Shown here: piece by piece, positions 1 through 7,479 of the stretch
Numbering within the stretch: position 1 is the first letter of the stretch
Layout: each line of letters begins with the position of its first letter
Assembly: GCF_014636495.1 (NCBI RefSeq)
Contig: NZ_BMEM01000004.1
Location: 1 to 35,909, forward strand
Origin: Ornithinimicrobium tianjinense
Lineage (GTDB): Bacteria; Actinomycetota; Actinomycetes; Actinomycetales; Dermatophilaceae
Length of the DNA stretch: 35,909 bases
Direction of reading: 5' to 3'
The notes under the pieces: model-generated
What the model was told of the DNA's origin: nothing
Databases searched by the model: none
What the model saw: only the letters and a program-made list of their open reading frames with translations
Made by a program: the position numbers and the translations under genes

Positions 1-25
1 CAAAAACTTGGCATCAATAAACTGA

Positions 26-46
26 CACGCTGTTGAGTTCTCAAGG
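26..46 (-). promoter_or_regulatory. rRNA leader element (boxA-like, TTGAGAACTCAACAG)
   Basis: The minus strand reads CCTTGAGAACTCAACAGCGTG across these positions. TTTGAGAACTCAA(C/T)AG-type sequence is typical of the leader between the rRNA promoters and 16S rRNA in actinobacteria (established for mycobacterial rrn leaders), where it lies in the antitermination/processing region. It sits downstream of three tandem promoters pointing left. I infer that a 16S-23S-5S operon starts just past the left edge; the 16S gene itself is not in the window. Confidence 0.7.
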
Positions 47-108
47 ATCGGACGCACACCGCCGAGCCGCTCACCAAGTGGTGGCTTCCCGTCCGGGGCA
101 ACCTCTCT

Positions 109-138
109 AGCCTATCTCAGCTGCTCCGCACTCTCCAA
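109..138 (-). promoter_or_regulatory. rRNA promoter, proximal (third of three)
   Basis: On the minus strand TTGGAG (133-138) and TAGGCT (109-114) are separated by 18 bp, preceded by ACGGATT. The -10 matches the actinobacterial TAnnnT pattern. The segment from the GGATTTGG through CTGAGATAGGCTAG is nearly the same as in the promoter 109 bp upstream, so the two look like a duplicated unit. It probably drives the rRNA operon beyond the left edge. Confidence 0.65.
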
Positions 139-217
139 ATCCGTGTTCCGGAGGAGCTGTGGAGGTGAGCCGATCGGCCATTCGTCACCCGCCGCTCTCG
201 CGTCAGGCAACTTCGCT

Positions 218-247
218 AGCCTATCTCAGTTCCTCCCTGCCGTCCAA
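218..247 (-). promoter_or_regulatory. rRNA promoter, middle (second of three)
   Basis: On the minus strand TTGGAC (242-247) and TAGGCT (218-223) are separated by 18 bp, again with ACGGATT directly upstream. The 14-mer GACGCGAGAGCGGC at 191-204 follows the -10. The same 14-mer follows the next promoter upstream at 300-313, which supports duplication of promoter units with a period of about 109-110 bp. Confidence 0.65.
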
Positions 248-327
248 ATCCGTGGATCTGATCAGTCTCGCGGGGTGAACCTCGGGGGCTGTGCTGCATG
301 CCGCTCTCGCGTCTGCGGCGAGGTAAA

Positions 328-357
328 ACTCTACACCTACCTTCCCGACGAAGACAA
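328..357 (-). promoter_or_regulatory. rRNA promoter, distal (first of three)
   Basis: On the minus strand TTGTCT (352-357) and TAGAGT (328-333) are separated by 18 bp. The -35 starts about 40 nt after the stop codon of the ABC transporter ATPase gene. I see no terminator between them, so transporter read-through into the rRNA promoter region is possible. The upstream GCGAATT resembles the CGGATT seen before the other promoters. Confidence 0.5.
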
Positions 358-396
358 ATTCGCTGCGCGACCCGGGCATCCGCGCAGGTCAGGGGC

Positions 397-1266
397 CTAA
401 GCGGGCCCGTCCGTCCGCTCATCCGCGCCGTCGTGCGCGGTCCCCGAGCCCGTGCCCTGGTGCAGCGGGTCCAGGATCCGCTCCAGGAACTGGCGGGTGC
501 GCGCGTGGCGGGGCCGGCTGAACATCTCTGCGGGTGCGGCACGTTCGACGACCACTCCGCCGTCCATGAACAGCACCTCGTCGGCGACGGCGCGGGCAAA
601 GCTCAGCTCGTGGGTGACGACCACCATGGTCCATCCCTCGTCGGCCAGCTCCTTGATGACGGTCAGCACCTCCCCCACCAGCTCAGGATCGAGCGCAGAG
701 GTGGGCTCGTCGAAGAGGAGCAGGCTCGGGCGCAGGGCGAGCGCACGGACGATGCCGACGCGCTGCTGCTGCCCACCGGACAGCTGGAACGGGTAGACGT
801 CGCGCTTGTCGAGCAGCCCGACCCGCTCCAGCAGCGTCTCCGCCTGCTCGACCGCGCGCGCCCTCGGGGTCTTCTGGACCTGGACCGGCCCCTCGAGGAC
901 GTTCTGGATGACCGTGCGGTGGGGAAAGAGGTTGTGGTGCTGGAAGACCATGGCCGACCGGTCGCGGAGCGCCGAGCGCTGGCGTCGGGACACGGGGCGC
1001 GAGAAGTCGAGGCTCGGGCCGCCCGCGAAGGACAAGGTCCCACCGTCCGGTGTCTCCAGCCCGTTGAGCGAGCGGAGCACGGTGGTCTTGCCCGACCCGC
1101 TCGGGCCGATGAGGCAGATCACCTGCCCCCGGCGCACCTCGAGGTCGATGGCGCGGAGGACCTCCAGGTCCCCGAAGCTCTTGCGCAGCCCTCGGGCGGA
1201 CAGCAGCACCTCGCCGGGCGCGGCCTCCTCGGGGACGTCGCTACGCGACTGGTCAGTGCGCGACAT
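397..1266 (-). CDS. Amino acid ABC transporter ATP-binding protein (polar amino acid/cystine type)
   Basis: This is the 289-residue ATPase subunit of a polar amino acid importer. It hydrolyses ATP on the inner face of the membrane to drive uptake. Visible motifs are Walker A GPSGSGKT (54-61), Q-loop Gln109, signature LSGGQQQ (162-168), Walker B LLLFDEP (182-188), D-loop SALD (190-193) and switch His219. About 20 extra residues precede the ABC core. The start is ATG and overlaps the permease gene by 14 nt, so translation is probably coupled. The GlnQ/HisP/TcyC branch fits best, and the binding protein points to cystine. Substrate remains inferred. The C-terminal tail after residue 270 is acidic and not conserved. 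Confidence 0.93.
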   Translation of the reverse strand: MSRTDQSRSDVPEEAAPGEVLLSARGLRKSFGDLEVLRAIDLEVRRGQVICLIGPSGSGKTTVLRSLNGLETPDGGTLSFAGGPSLDFSRPVSRRQRSALRDRSAMVFQHHNLFPHRTVIQNVLEGPVQVQKTPRARAVEQAETLLERVGLLDKRDVYPFQLSGGQQQRVGIVRALALRPSLLLFDEPTSALDPELVGEVLTVIKELADEGWTMVVVTHELSFARAVADEVLFMDGGVVVERAAPAEMFSRPRHARTRQFLERILDPLHQGTGSGTAHDGADERTDGPA

Positions 1267-1966
1267 ACCGGTCCAGCCTCCTCTCGAGACGGTCCTGGCC
1301 GAGGGCGAGCACCGTGCAGAACCCCCAGTAGACGACCGCGGCCTCGGTGTAGAGCCACAGGAACTCCTGGCTGAAGGCGGCGATCTTCTGCGCCTCCCGG
1401 AACAGCTCGGTCACCAGGATGAGCGAGGCCAGCGACGTGTCCTTCACCAGGGAGATGAAGGTGTTGGACAGCGGAGGCACCGACACGCGCGCCGCCTGCG
1501 GCAGGATCACCCGCGCGAGCTGCTCGCGGGGCGACATGCCGATCGTGTAGGCAGCCTCCCATTGTCCGCGCGGGACCGACAGGATGGCGGCCCTGATGAT
1601 CTCCGCCGCGTAACCGCCGACGTTGAGCGAGAACGCGATGATCGCGCTCGGCCAGGGGTCGATGAGCAGGCCGATCGAGGGCAGGCCGTAGAAGATCACG
1701 AAGAGCTGGACGAGCAGCGGCGTGCCCCGGATCACCGAGATGTAGGCCCGCGCGAGCCATGTCAGGAAAGGGTTGCGCGAGAGCCGCAGGAGAGCGACCC
1801 CGAGCGCCAGCACCAGGCCCAGGACGAAGGAGATGACGGTCAGCGGGATGGTCCCCACCAGGCCGCCCCGGACGATCGGCCAGAGGGAGTCCTGGAGGAG
1901 CTGCCAGAGCTCGGGGTCGATCACCGGCGCGTCACTGGGAGACGTCGGCGCCGAAGTACTTCTCAC
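1253..1966 (-). CDS. Amino acid ABC transporter permease (HisM/TcyB family)
   Basis: This is a membrane permease of 237 residues as given, with hydrophobic segments near 36-60, 82-105 and beyond. The family motif RGTPLLVQ lies at 80-87. The cytoplasmic EAA loop that contacts the ATPase is at about 118-145 (GGYAAEIIR...GQWEAAY). The segment PLSNTFISLVKDTSLAS (165-181) is typical of polar amino acid permeases. The given start is GTG at 1966, inside the end of the binding protein gene (35-nt overlap). An internal GTG at 1924 would give a 223-residue protein starting 7 nt after that gene, and the sequence does not settle the choice. One permease gene suggests a homodimer. Confidence 0.92.
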   Translation of the reverse strand: MRSTSAPTSPSDAPVIDPELWQLLQDSLWPIVRGGLVGTIPLTVISFVLGLVLALGVALLRLSRNPFLTWLARAYISVIRGTPLLVQLFVIFYGLPSIGLLIDPWPSAIIAFSLNVGGYAAEIIRAAILSVPRGQWEAAYTIGMSPREQLARVILPQAARVSVPPLSNTFISLVKDTSLASLILVTELFREAQKIAAFSQEFLWLYTEAAVVYWGFCTVLALGQDRLERRLDRYVAH

Positions 1967-2768
1967 CCAGCTCGGCCAGCGTGCCGTCCGCGGCCAGCTC
2001 CGCCAGCGCCTCGTCGACGGCCGCGACGAGCGCAGCCTTGTCCTGGGTGAAGGTCAACGCGCTGCTGGAGCTGTCCTCGGTCTCGGCCGCCACCTTGATC
2101 GGCGCGTCCGGGTTGGTCTTGAGGTAGTCCAGGAAGGTCAGCTCGTCGTTCACGGTCGCGTCCACGCGCCCCTGCTCGACCAGCGTCACGGCCTGCGCCC
2201 AGCCCTCGATCGCCTCGACCGTGGCACCGGCACCCTCGGCGACGTCCTTCCAGTTGCTGGTCAGCGACTGGGCGCTGGTCTTGCCCTCCAGGTCGGCGAC
2301 GGAGGTGATGTCGGTGTTGTCCTCGGCCACGACCACGACCCCGGTCGAGACGGTGTAGGGGGTGCTGAAGAGGTACTTCGCCTCCCGCTCGGGGTTGATG
2401 GACACCTGGTTGGCGATGACGTCGAAGCGACCCGCGTCCAGCCCGGCGAACATCGCGTCCCACTGGGTCTCCTGGTACTCGACCTCGAGACCGAGCTTGT
2501 CCGCGACCGCCTCCACGACCTCCACGTCGTAGCCGGTCAGGTCACCGCCGGCACCCTCGTGGTAGCTGAAGGGCTTGTAGGTGCCCTCCGTGCCGACCGT
2601 GAGGACGCCGTCCTCCAGCAGGCCGTAGTCCGCCCCGGCCGCGGCGGAGCCGCTGGCGGTGTCGTCACCGGACGCGGACCCGGACCCGGAGCCGGAGCCG
2701 CACGCGGCGAGGGTGAGGGCGGTGGCCAGGGCCAGGCTCGAGACGGCGAGAGACCGGGTGCGGGTCAT
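1932..2768 (-). CDS. Amino acid ABC transporter substrate-binding lipoprotein (cystine-type)
   Basis: This is a 278-residue extracytoplasmic solute-binding protein of the SBP_bac_3 family. The start ATG at 2768 is chosen over an upstream frame extension because AAGGAGAACC precedes it and it begins a proper lipoprotein signal: MTRTR, a hydrophobic stretch, then lipobox L-A-A-C with lipid Cys at residue 23. A Gly/Ser-rich linker follows. The segments GTYKPFSYH, GYDVEVVEAVADKLG, FDVIANQVSINPER and FSTPYTVSTG resemble cystine-binding FliY/TcyA-type proteins. It would deliver substrate to the permease and ATPase encoded next. Cystine specificity is inferred from these motifs only. Confidence 0.93.
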   Translation of the reverse strand: MTRTRSLAVSSLALATALTLAACGSGSGSGSASGDDTASGSAAAGADYGLLEDGVLTVGTEGTYKPFSYHEGAGGDLTGYDVEVVEAVADKLGLEVEYQETQWDAMFAGLDAGRFDVIANQVSINPEREAKYLFSTPYTVSTGVVVVAEDNTDITSVADLEGKTSAQSLTSNWKDVAEGAGATVEAIEGWAQAVTLVEQGRVDATVNDELTFLDYLKTNPDAPIKVAAETEDSSSSALTFTQDKAALVAAVDEALAELAADGTLAELGEKYFGADVSQ

Positions 2769-2846
2769 GTGGTTCTCCTTCGGAGCGGGGCGACCGCAGG
2801 CAGGTGTCGCTGCGGCGCGTGAACATGCAGGGGGTGACAACGCCGT

Positions 2847-2865
2847 GGGAACGCGAACTGTTCCC
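2847..2865. promoter_or_regulatory. Inverted repeat GGGAAC-N7-GTTCCC upstream of the transporter operon
   Basis: A perfect 6-bp inverted repeat with a 7-nt spacer lies about 80 nt before the binding-protein start, just downstream of a possible -10 (TATGAT at 2886-2891) and beside TAACGT (2872-2877). The position near a transcription start fits a repressor operator. A small RNA hairpin is the alternative. No regulator can be named. Confidence 0.4.
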
Positions 2866-2885
2866 TAGTCAACGTTATGGATCCC

Positions 2886-2891
2886 ATCATA
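2886..2891 (-). promoter_or_regulatory. Possible -10 element (TATGAT) for the transporter operon
   Basis: TATGAT on the minus strand differs from TATAAT by one base and overlaps the stop region of the upstream dehydrogenase gene. No good -35 is seen 17-18 bp upstream. A 118-nt gap before the binding-protein gene is consistent with a separate promoter here. Confidence 0.35.
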
Positions 2892-3858
2892 CGGTGATGC
2901 CGATCTTGCCGACGACGTCACCGCGCTCCATCTTCTCCAGCGCCTCTCGAGCGTCGGAGAGCGCGAAGACGCTGTCCACCTGCGGGCGCAGCCCGGTGCG
3001 CGCGACGAACGAGCAGAGCTTGCTCAGTTCCTCGTGGGTGCCCATCGTGGAGCCGATCACACGCAGCTGCTTGAAGAAGATCTTGGTCAGCTCCGCCTTG
3101 GCAGGCGCGTCCCCGGAGGTCGCGCCGCAGATGACGATCGTGCCTCCCGGACGCAGGGCGTTGACCGAGTGCGACCAGGTGGCCGCGCCCACGCTCTCGA
3201 GCACCGCGTCGACCCGTTCGGGCAGCCGGGCACCGGGCTCGAACGCCCGGTCAGCACCCAGCTCCACGGCCCGCTCCCGCTTGAGTCCGTCCCGGCTGGT
3301 CACCCACACCCGCAGCCCGGCCGCGGCGCCGAGCTGGACCAGAGCGGTCGCGACTCCCCCGCCGGCGCCCTGCACCAGGACCGTGTCCCCCGGCGTCACC
3401 TGCGCGTTGCGGAACAGCATCCGGTATGCCGTGAGCCAGGCCGTCGACAGCGCGGCGGCCTCCACGGCGCTCAGGTGCTCGGGCTTGGGCACCCACGACC
3501 CCTCGGGCACCGTCACGTGCTCGGCGAGCGTGCCCTGGTGGAGCTCGGAGAGCAGCGACCGGCGGGGGTCGAGCGTGGTGTCCCCGGCCCAGCCCGGCGT
3601 GCCCGGCACCACCGGGTAGACCACCACCTCGCCCAGCTCGGGGTGTCGGGCCACCGCGTCACAGCCGAGGATCATCGGCAGCTGCTCGGCCCGCAGGCCC
3701 ACGCCCCGCAGCGACCAGAGGTCGTGGTGGTTCAGGCCGGTGGCCACGACCGGCAGCACGGCCCAGCCCGGGGCCGCCTCGGGCTCCGGCCGCTGATCGA
3801 CCTCGAGCGCGGTGAGCGGGTGGTCGGCGTCGAAGCGGGCGGCGTAGGCGGCGAGCAT
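2887..3858 (-). CDS. Zinc-independent medium-chain dehydrogenase/quinone oxidoreductase-like protein
   Basis: This 323-residue medium-chain dehydrogenase/reductase has an N-terminal GroES-like fold containing GLNHHDLW (41-48). A Rossmann domain follows, with the nucleotide-binding motif QGAGGGVATALVQ (163-175). The cluster of four structural-zinc cysteines seen in alcohol dehydrogenases is absent; only isolated Cys residues occur. This points to the quinone oxidoreductase/acyl-CoA-reductase side of the family, using NAD(P)H. Substrate is unknown. The gene starts 9 nt after truA, so they may be cotranscribed. A TAGGGT lies 6 nt before the ATG, which could be a leaderless -10, but it includes the truA stop codon TAG and may be chance. 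Confidence 0.85.
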   Translation of the reverse strand: MLAAYAARFDADHPLTALEVDQRPEPEAAPGWAVLPVVATGLNHHDLWSLRGVGLRAEQLPMILGCDAVARHPELGEVVVYPVVPGTPGWAGDTTLDPRRSLLSELHQGTLAEHVTVPEGSWVPKPEHLSAVEAAALSTAWLTAYRMLFRNAQVTPGDTVLVQGAGGGVATALVQLGAAAGLRVWVTSRDGLKRERAVELGADRAFEPGARLPERVDAVLESVGAATWSHSVNALRPGGTIVICGATSGDAPAKAELTKIFFKQLRVIGSTMGTHEELSKLCSFVARTGLRPQVDSVFALSDAREALEKMERGDVVGKIGITV

Positions 3859-3867
3859 GGACCGACC

Positions 3868-4728
3868 CTAGCCCTGCGCCTGCCCTGGCGGCTCCGCCGG
3901 GAGGACCCGGAGGGCGCGGGCGCCCGCCGCGCGCTCCGCGAGGGCGGTCTCCGTCTCCGGGTAGACGATCTCCTCCAGGCACAGCCCGTGCGGCGGCATC
4001 ACCTGCACCCCGGAGTCACGCACCCCCGCGAGCAGCACCGCCTCCGGCCAGTCGACGGCTCGCCTGCCCTCCCCCACCGGCACGACCCCGCCCACGAGCG
4101 CCCGCACCATGCTGTGGCAGAAGGCGTCGGCCTGCACGGTCCCGACGACGATGCCCTCGTCGTCCCGTTCCCACCGGTAGGCCAGCAGCGTGCGCACCGT
4201 GGTCGCACCCTCGCGCGGCTTGCAGAAGGCCGCGAAGTCGTGCAGCCCGACCAGCCTCGAGGCGGCCGCGTCCATCGCCGCTGCGTCGAGCGGTCTGCGC
4301 ACCACCACCGTGTCGTGCCGACGCAGCGGGTCGAGGCGCTCGGGGCGGTCGGCGAGCCGGTAGGTGTAGCGACGCCGCAGGGCCGAGAAACGCGCGTCGA
4401 AGCCGTCCGGCACCACCCTCGCGCTGCGCACGACGACGTCCGGCGGCAGGACGCCCCGCAGGCGCGTGACGAGCGCATCACCCGGCTCCCGGTCCGAGCG
4501 GCCCGGGACGGAACGCCATACCTCCTCGTCGACGTCCAGGTGAGCGACCGAACCGCGCGCGTGGACGCCGGCGTCGGTGCGACCCCCCACGGTCAAGGAC
4601 GGGGGCGGGGTGCGCAGCACCGTGGCCAGAGCCCGCTCCAGCTCGCCCTGCACGGTCCGCAGACCGGGCTGCCGGGCCCAGCCGGAGAAGTCGGTGCCGT
4701 CGTAGGCGAGGTCGATCCTGATGCGCAC
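3868..4728 (-). CDS. truA: tRNA pseudouridine(38-40) synthase TruA
   Basis: TruA converts uridines 38-40 of the tRNA anticodon stem-loop to pseudouridine. The protein has IRIDLAYDGTDFSGWARQPG at its N-terminus and the catalytic motif GGRTDAGVHARG with the nucleophilic Asp at about residue 52 of the 286-residue product. I chose the GTG at 4728, giving VRIRIDLAYDG, because family members begin right at this strand. The in-frame GTG at 4764 would add 12 unconserved residues and start inside the terminator hairpin of rplQ. Position after rplQ is the usual actinobacterial arrangement. The C-terminal proline/alanine-rich tail is not informative. Confidence 0.93.
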   Translation of the reverse strand: MRIRIDLAYDGTDFSGWARQPGLRTVQGELERALATVLRTPPPSLTVGGRTDAGVHARGSVAHLDVDEEVWRSVPGRSDREPGDALVTRLRGVLPPDVVVRSARVVPDGFDARFSALRRRYTYRLADRPERLDPLRRHDTVVVRRPLDAAAMDAAASRLVGLHDFAAFCKPREGATTVRTLLAYRWERDDEGIVVGTVQADAFCHSMVRALVGGVVPVGEGRRAVDWPEAVLLAGVRDSGVQVMPPHGLCLEEIVYPETETALAERAAGARALRVLPAEPPGQAQG

Positions 4729-4752
4729 CGACCCATCTTGCCCGCAACGACG

Positions 4753-4785
4753 AGGACCGCCCACCCCGGTGGGGTGAGCGGTCCT
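4753..4785 (-). terminator. Hairpin terminator after rplQ
   Basis: The arms AGGACCGC (4753-4760) and GCGGTCCT (4778-4785) pair perfectly, with further pairing inside (CACCC/GGGTG). It lies 33 nt past the rplQ stop and before truA. There is no clear U-run, as is common in high-GC actinobacteria. A GGTATGCCG motif (4801-4809) sits between the stop codon and the stem. Confidence 0.65.
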
Positions 4786-4817
4786 GGTCAGGTCAGGTGC
4801 GGTATGCCGCAGCTGCC

Positions 4818-5594
4818 TCAGTTGTCCTCGGCGGTGCCCAGGTCGGCACCGGCGTCCACGCCCTGGGCGGCAGCGCCGCCGGCGGGCTCGAAGCCGGCCG
4901 CCTCGGCGGCCTCCGCGGACCGGAACCAGACCTCGGCGAGCGTCTGGTCGTACCAGCGGGAGCCGGGGACGTGGTACTTCATCGAGTCAGCGTTGCCCTT
5001 GACGTCGAAGCCCTCGGGCGCCGAGCCGTCCTCGGTCGCCGCGTGGCTGTCGGGCCCGAAGTCACGGGCGTCGTCAGCACCGGCGGAGACCGTCGCGGCC
5101 TCGGTGGTGTCCTCGGCAGCGGTCTCGTTGACCTCGACCAGCTCGGCGGGAGCCACGGCGGCCTCGGCCTTCGCGGCGTCCTTGGCGGCACGCTTGGTGG
5201 CGCCCTCGGCCTGGGTGACGACGGCCTTCTTCGCGACGGCCTCGCGCACCAGCTCGATCACGGCCATGGGGGCGTTGTCACCCTTGCGCGGCGCGATCTT
5301 GGTGATGCGGGTGTAGCCGCCCTGGCGCTCGGCCATGTCGGGAGCGATCTCGGTGAACAGGCGGTGCACGACACCCTTGTCCCGGACGATGGCCAGGACC
5401 TTGCGGCGGTTGTGCAGGTCACCGCGCTTGGCGAAGGTGACCAGGCGCTCGGCGAGCGGACGCAGGCGCTTGGCCTTGGCCTCGGTGGTGGTGATGCGGT
5501 CGTGCTCGAACAGCGCGGTCGCCAGGTTGGACAGGATCAGGCGCTCGTGCGCCGGACCGCCGCCGAGGCGCGGGCCCTTCTTCGGTGCAGGCAT
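4818..5594 (-). CDS. rplQ: 50S ribosomal protein L17 with C-terminal sunset-like extension
   Basis: Residues 1 to about 119 are a complete L17 ([20 protein letters not shown] start, [20 protein letters not shown] near 95-115), which lies near the exit of the peptide tunnel on the 50S subunit. The product is 258 residues, about twice the basic bacterial length. Residues 120-194 form an Ala/Glu-rich linker. About 195-239 form a compact module with [19 protein letters not shown] and [18 protein letters not shown], which resembles the sunset domain found attached to other actinobacterial proteins. The role of this tail is unknown. The start ATG is preceded by TAAGGAGTAACC. It is the last gene of the alpha cluster. 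Confidence 0.97.
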   Translation of the reverse strand: MPAPKKGPRLGGGPAHERLILSNLATALFEHDRITTTEAKAKRLRPLAERLVTFAKRGDLHNRRKVLAIVRDKGVVHRLFTEIAPDMAERQGGYTRITKIAPRKGDNAPMAVIELVREAVAKKAVVTQAEGATKRAAKDAAKAEAAVAPAELVEVNETAAEDTTEAATVSAGADDARDFGPDSHAATEDGSAPEGFDVKGNADSMKYHVPGSRWYDQTLAEVWFRSAEAAEAAGFEPAGGAAAQGVDAGADLGTAEDN

Positions 5595-5627
5595 GGGTTA
5601 CTCCTTAGGCGATAAGGCTGGTGGGGA

Positions 5628-6653
5628 TCAGTACTGCTCGTCCTCGACGAAGGCGGCGTCGCCCTCGTCGTCGTAGGTCTCCTCGTCGAAGGAGGCCGAG
5701 GCGCCCTCGAACCCGGGCGGGCTGTCCTTGAGGGCCAGACCCATCTCCTCGAGCTTGTCCTTGACCTCGTCGATGGACTTCGCACCGAAGTTGCGGATGT
5801 CGAGCAGGTCCGCCTCGCTGCGGCCGACGAGCTCACCCACCGTGTGGATGCCCTCGCGCTTGAGGCAGTTGTAGGACCGGACGGTCAGGTCGAGCTCCTC
5901 GATCGGCAGCGCCAGGTCGGACGCGAGCGCGCCGTCGCCGGCCGCCGGGCCGATCTCGATGCCCTCGGCCTCGACGTTGAGCTCACGGGCCAGGCCGAAG
6001 AGCTCGACGAGCGTGCGGCCGGCCGAGGCCAGCGCGTCGCGCGGGGCCATGGACGACTTGGTCTCGACGTCGACGACGAGGCGGTCGAAGTCGGTGCGCT
6101 GCTCGACACGGGTGGCCTCGACCTTGTAGGTCACGGCCAGGACCGGGGAGTAGATGGAGTCGACCGGGATCCGACCGATCTCCTGGTCACCGGACTTGTT
6201 CTGCGCGGCGGAGACGTAGCCACGGCCACGCTCGACCGTCATCTCCATCTCGATCTTGCCGGCGTCGTTGAGGGTCGCCAGGTGCAGGTCCGGGTTGTGG
6301 ATCTCCACGCCGGCCGGCGGGGCGATGTCGGCGGCGGTGACCGCGCCGGAGCCCTGCTTGCGCAGGTACATCACCACAGGCTCGTCGTGCTCGCTGGAGA
6401 CGACGAGGCTCTTGAGGTTGAGGATGATCTCGGTGACGTCCTCCTTGACCCCGGGGATCGTGGAGAACTCGTGCAGCACGCCGTCGATGCGGATGCTGGT
6501 CAGCGAGGCGCCGGGGATGCTGGACAGCAGGGTCCGGCGCAGGGAGTTGCCGAGGGTGTAGCCGAAGCCGGGCTCCAGCGGCTCGATGACGAACCGGGAG
6601 CGGCTGTCGGAGACGACCTGCTCGGACAGGGTGGGACGCTGTGCGATGAGCAC
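5628..6653 (-). CDS. rpoA: DNA-directed RNA polymerase subunit alpha
   Basis: This alpha subunit of 341 residues dimerises to scaffold beta and beta-prime. The N-terminal domain (about 1-230) shows [30 protein letters not shown] linker leads to the C-terminal domain (about 250-320) with [22 protein letters not shown] and the helix-hairpin-helix segment [17 protein letters not shown] that binds UP-element DNA and activators. An acidic tail of about 25 residues ends the protein. The start is GTG at 6653 with AAGGAAG upstream. It follows rpsD after a 190-nt gap rich in hairpins and precedes rplQ, the standard order. Confidence 0.98.
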   Translation of the reverse strand: MLIAQRPTLSEQVVSDSRSRFVIEPLEPGFGYTLGNSLRRTLLSSIPGASLTSIRIDGVLHEFSTIPGVKEDVTEIILNLKSLVVSSEHDEPVVMYLRKQGSGAVTAADIAPPAGVEIHNPDLHLATLNDAGKIEMEMTVERGRGYVSAAQNKSGDQEIGRIPVDSIYSPVLAVTYKVEATRVEQRTDFDRLVVDVETKSSMAPRDALASAGRTLVELFGLARELNVEAEGIEIGPAAGDGALASDLALPIEELDLTVRSYNCLKREGIHTVGELVGRSEADLLDIRNFGAKSIDEVKDKLEEMGLALKDSPPGFEGASASFDEETYDDEGDAAFVEDEQY

Positions 6654-6732
6654 GGTGATGCTTCCTTTCCACGGGCGACCGCTATATGACGCCTCGTCGG
6701 GACACCCGACCGTCTCTGTCCACGGTGCGGGC

Positions 6733-6838
6733 CCCGGGGAAACCGGCCAGCGAAGCGAGCCTGGGTTTCCCCGGGACAGACGGGGAGCGCGAGCGCATCG
6801 AGCTCCCCGTCTGTCGGGGGTGCGGGGGCAGAGCCCCC
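6733..6838 (-). other. Cluster of three strong hairpins between rpsD and rpoA
   Basis: Three stems follow the rpsD stop: GGGGGC-AGA-GCCCCC (6824-6838); a perfect 14-bp stem of GACAGACGGGGAGC and its complement (6775-6815); and a 12-bp stem CCCGGGGAAACC with its complement (6733-6775). They lie inside an otherwise continuous alpha-type operon. Possible roles are attenuation, RNA processing or 3' end protection, which could set polymerase alpha apart from the ribosomal proteins. The pairing is read directly; the role is inferred. Confidence 0.6.
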
Positions 6839-6843
6839 ACCGA

Positions 6844-7452
6844 TCAGTTCTTCGAGTACAGCTCGACGATCAGCTGCTCGGTGAGGATCGTGTCGATCTG
6901 CTCACGCGTCGGCAGCTGGTGGATCAGGATCTTCAGGGAGCCGGGGATGACCTTCATCCAGGCCGGGACCGGGCGGTCGCCGAACGTCTCGCGAGCGAGC
7001 TGGATCGGGAAGGTCTCCACCGACTGCGGGCGGACCTCGATGATGTCGTACTGCTCGACCCGGTAGGACGGGACGTCCACGCGCTGGCCGTTGACCAGGA
7101 AGTGGCCGTGCGTCACCAGCTGGCGGGCGGCCCGACGGGTGCGGGCCAGACCGGCGCGGTAGATGACGTTGTCCAGGCGGGACTCGAGGATGATGAGCAG
7201 GTTCGCGCCGGTCTTGCCGGGGCGGCGCGCCGCCTCGGCGTAGTAGCGACGGAACTGCTTCTCCATGACGCCGTAGGTGAAGCGCGCCTTCTGCTTCTCC
7301 TGCAGCTGGGTCAGGTACTCCTTCTCCTGCGAGCGGCGACGGCCGTGCTGCCCCGGGGGGAACGGACGCAGGTCGAAGTTCTTGTCGCCGCCGACGAGGT
7401 CGACCTTGAGCCGGCGGGACTTCTTGGTGATGGGTCCGGTGTAACGGGCCAT
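6844..7452 (-). CDS. rpsD: 30S ribosomal protein S4
   Basis: S4 nucleates assembly of the 30S body by binding 16S rRNA and forms part of the mRNA entry site with S3 and S5. The 202-residue product begins [19 protein letters not shown] and carries the S4 RNA-binding domain near residues 92-150 ([32 protein letters not shown]). It has no cysteine, so it is the zinc-free form. The start ATG follows the rpsK stop by 27 nt. In enterobacteria S4 represses this operon; whether that holds here is not known. Confidence 0.98.
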   Translation of the reverse strand: MARYTGPITKKSRRLKVDLVGGDKNFDLRPFPPGQHGRRRSQEKEYLTQLQEKQKARFTYGVMEKQFRRYYAEAARRPGKTGANLLIILESRLDNVIYRAGLARTRRAARQLVTHGHFLVNGQRVDVPSYRVEQYDIIEVRPQSVETFPIQLARETFGDRPVPAWMKVIPGSLKILIHQLPTREQIDTILTEQLIVELYSKN

Positions 7453-7479
7453 GATTCTCTACCTAGTTCCTTCCGGTGC

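Larger units (their letters stand above)
1..396 (-). other. Gene-free region: rRNA promoter and leader region
   Basis: No credible gene lies in this 396-nt stretch. It contains three tandem leftward promoters with -10/-35 pairs at 328-357, 218-247 and 109-138, two copies of a 14-mer downstream of the first two, and a boxA-like leader segment at 26-46. The short open frames crossing it have no family resemblance or ribosome binding sites. Confidence 0.65.

Noticed and set aside
4729-4764. Longer start for truA at the GTG at 4764
   Set aside because: It adds unconserved residues and would begin inside the rplQ terminator stem.
3034-5316. Long plus-strand frame across the dehydrogenase, truA and rplQ
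   Set aside because: It crosses three recognised minus-strand genes and their gaps, and is rich in Arg/His/Gly without any family motif.
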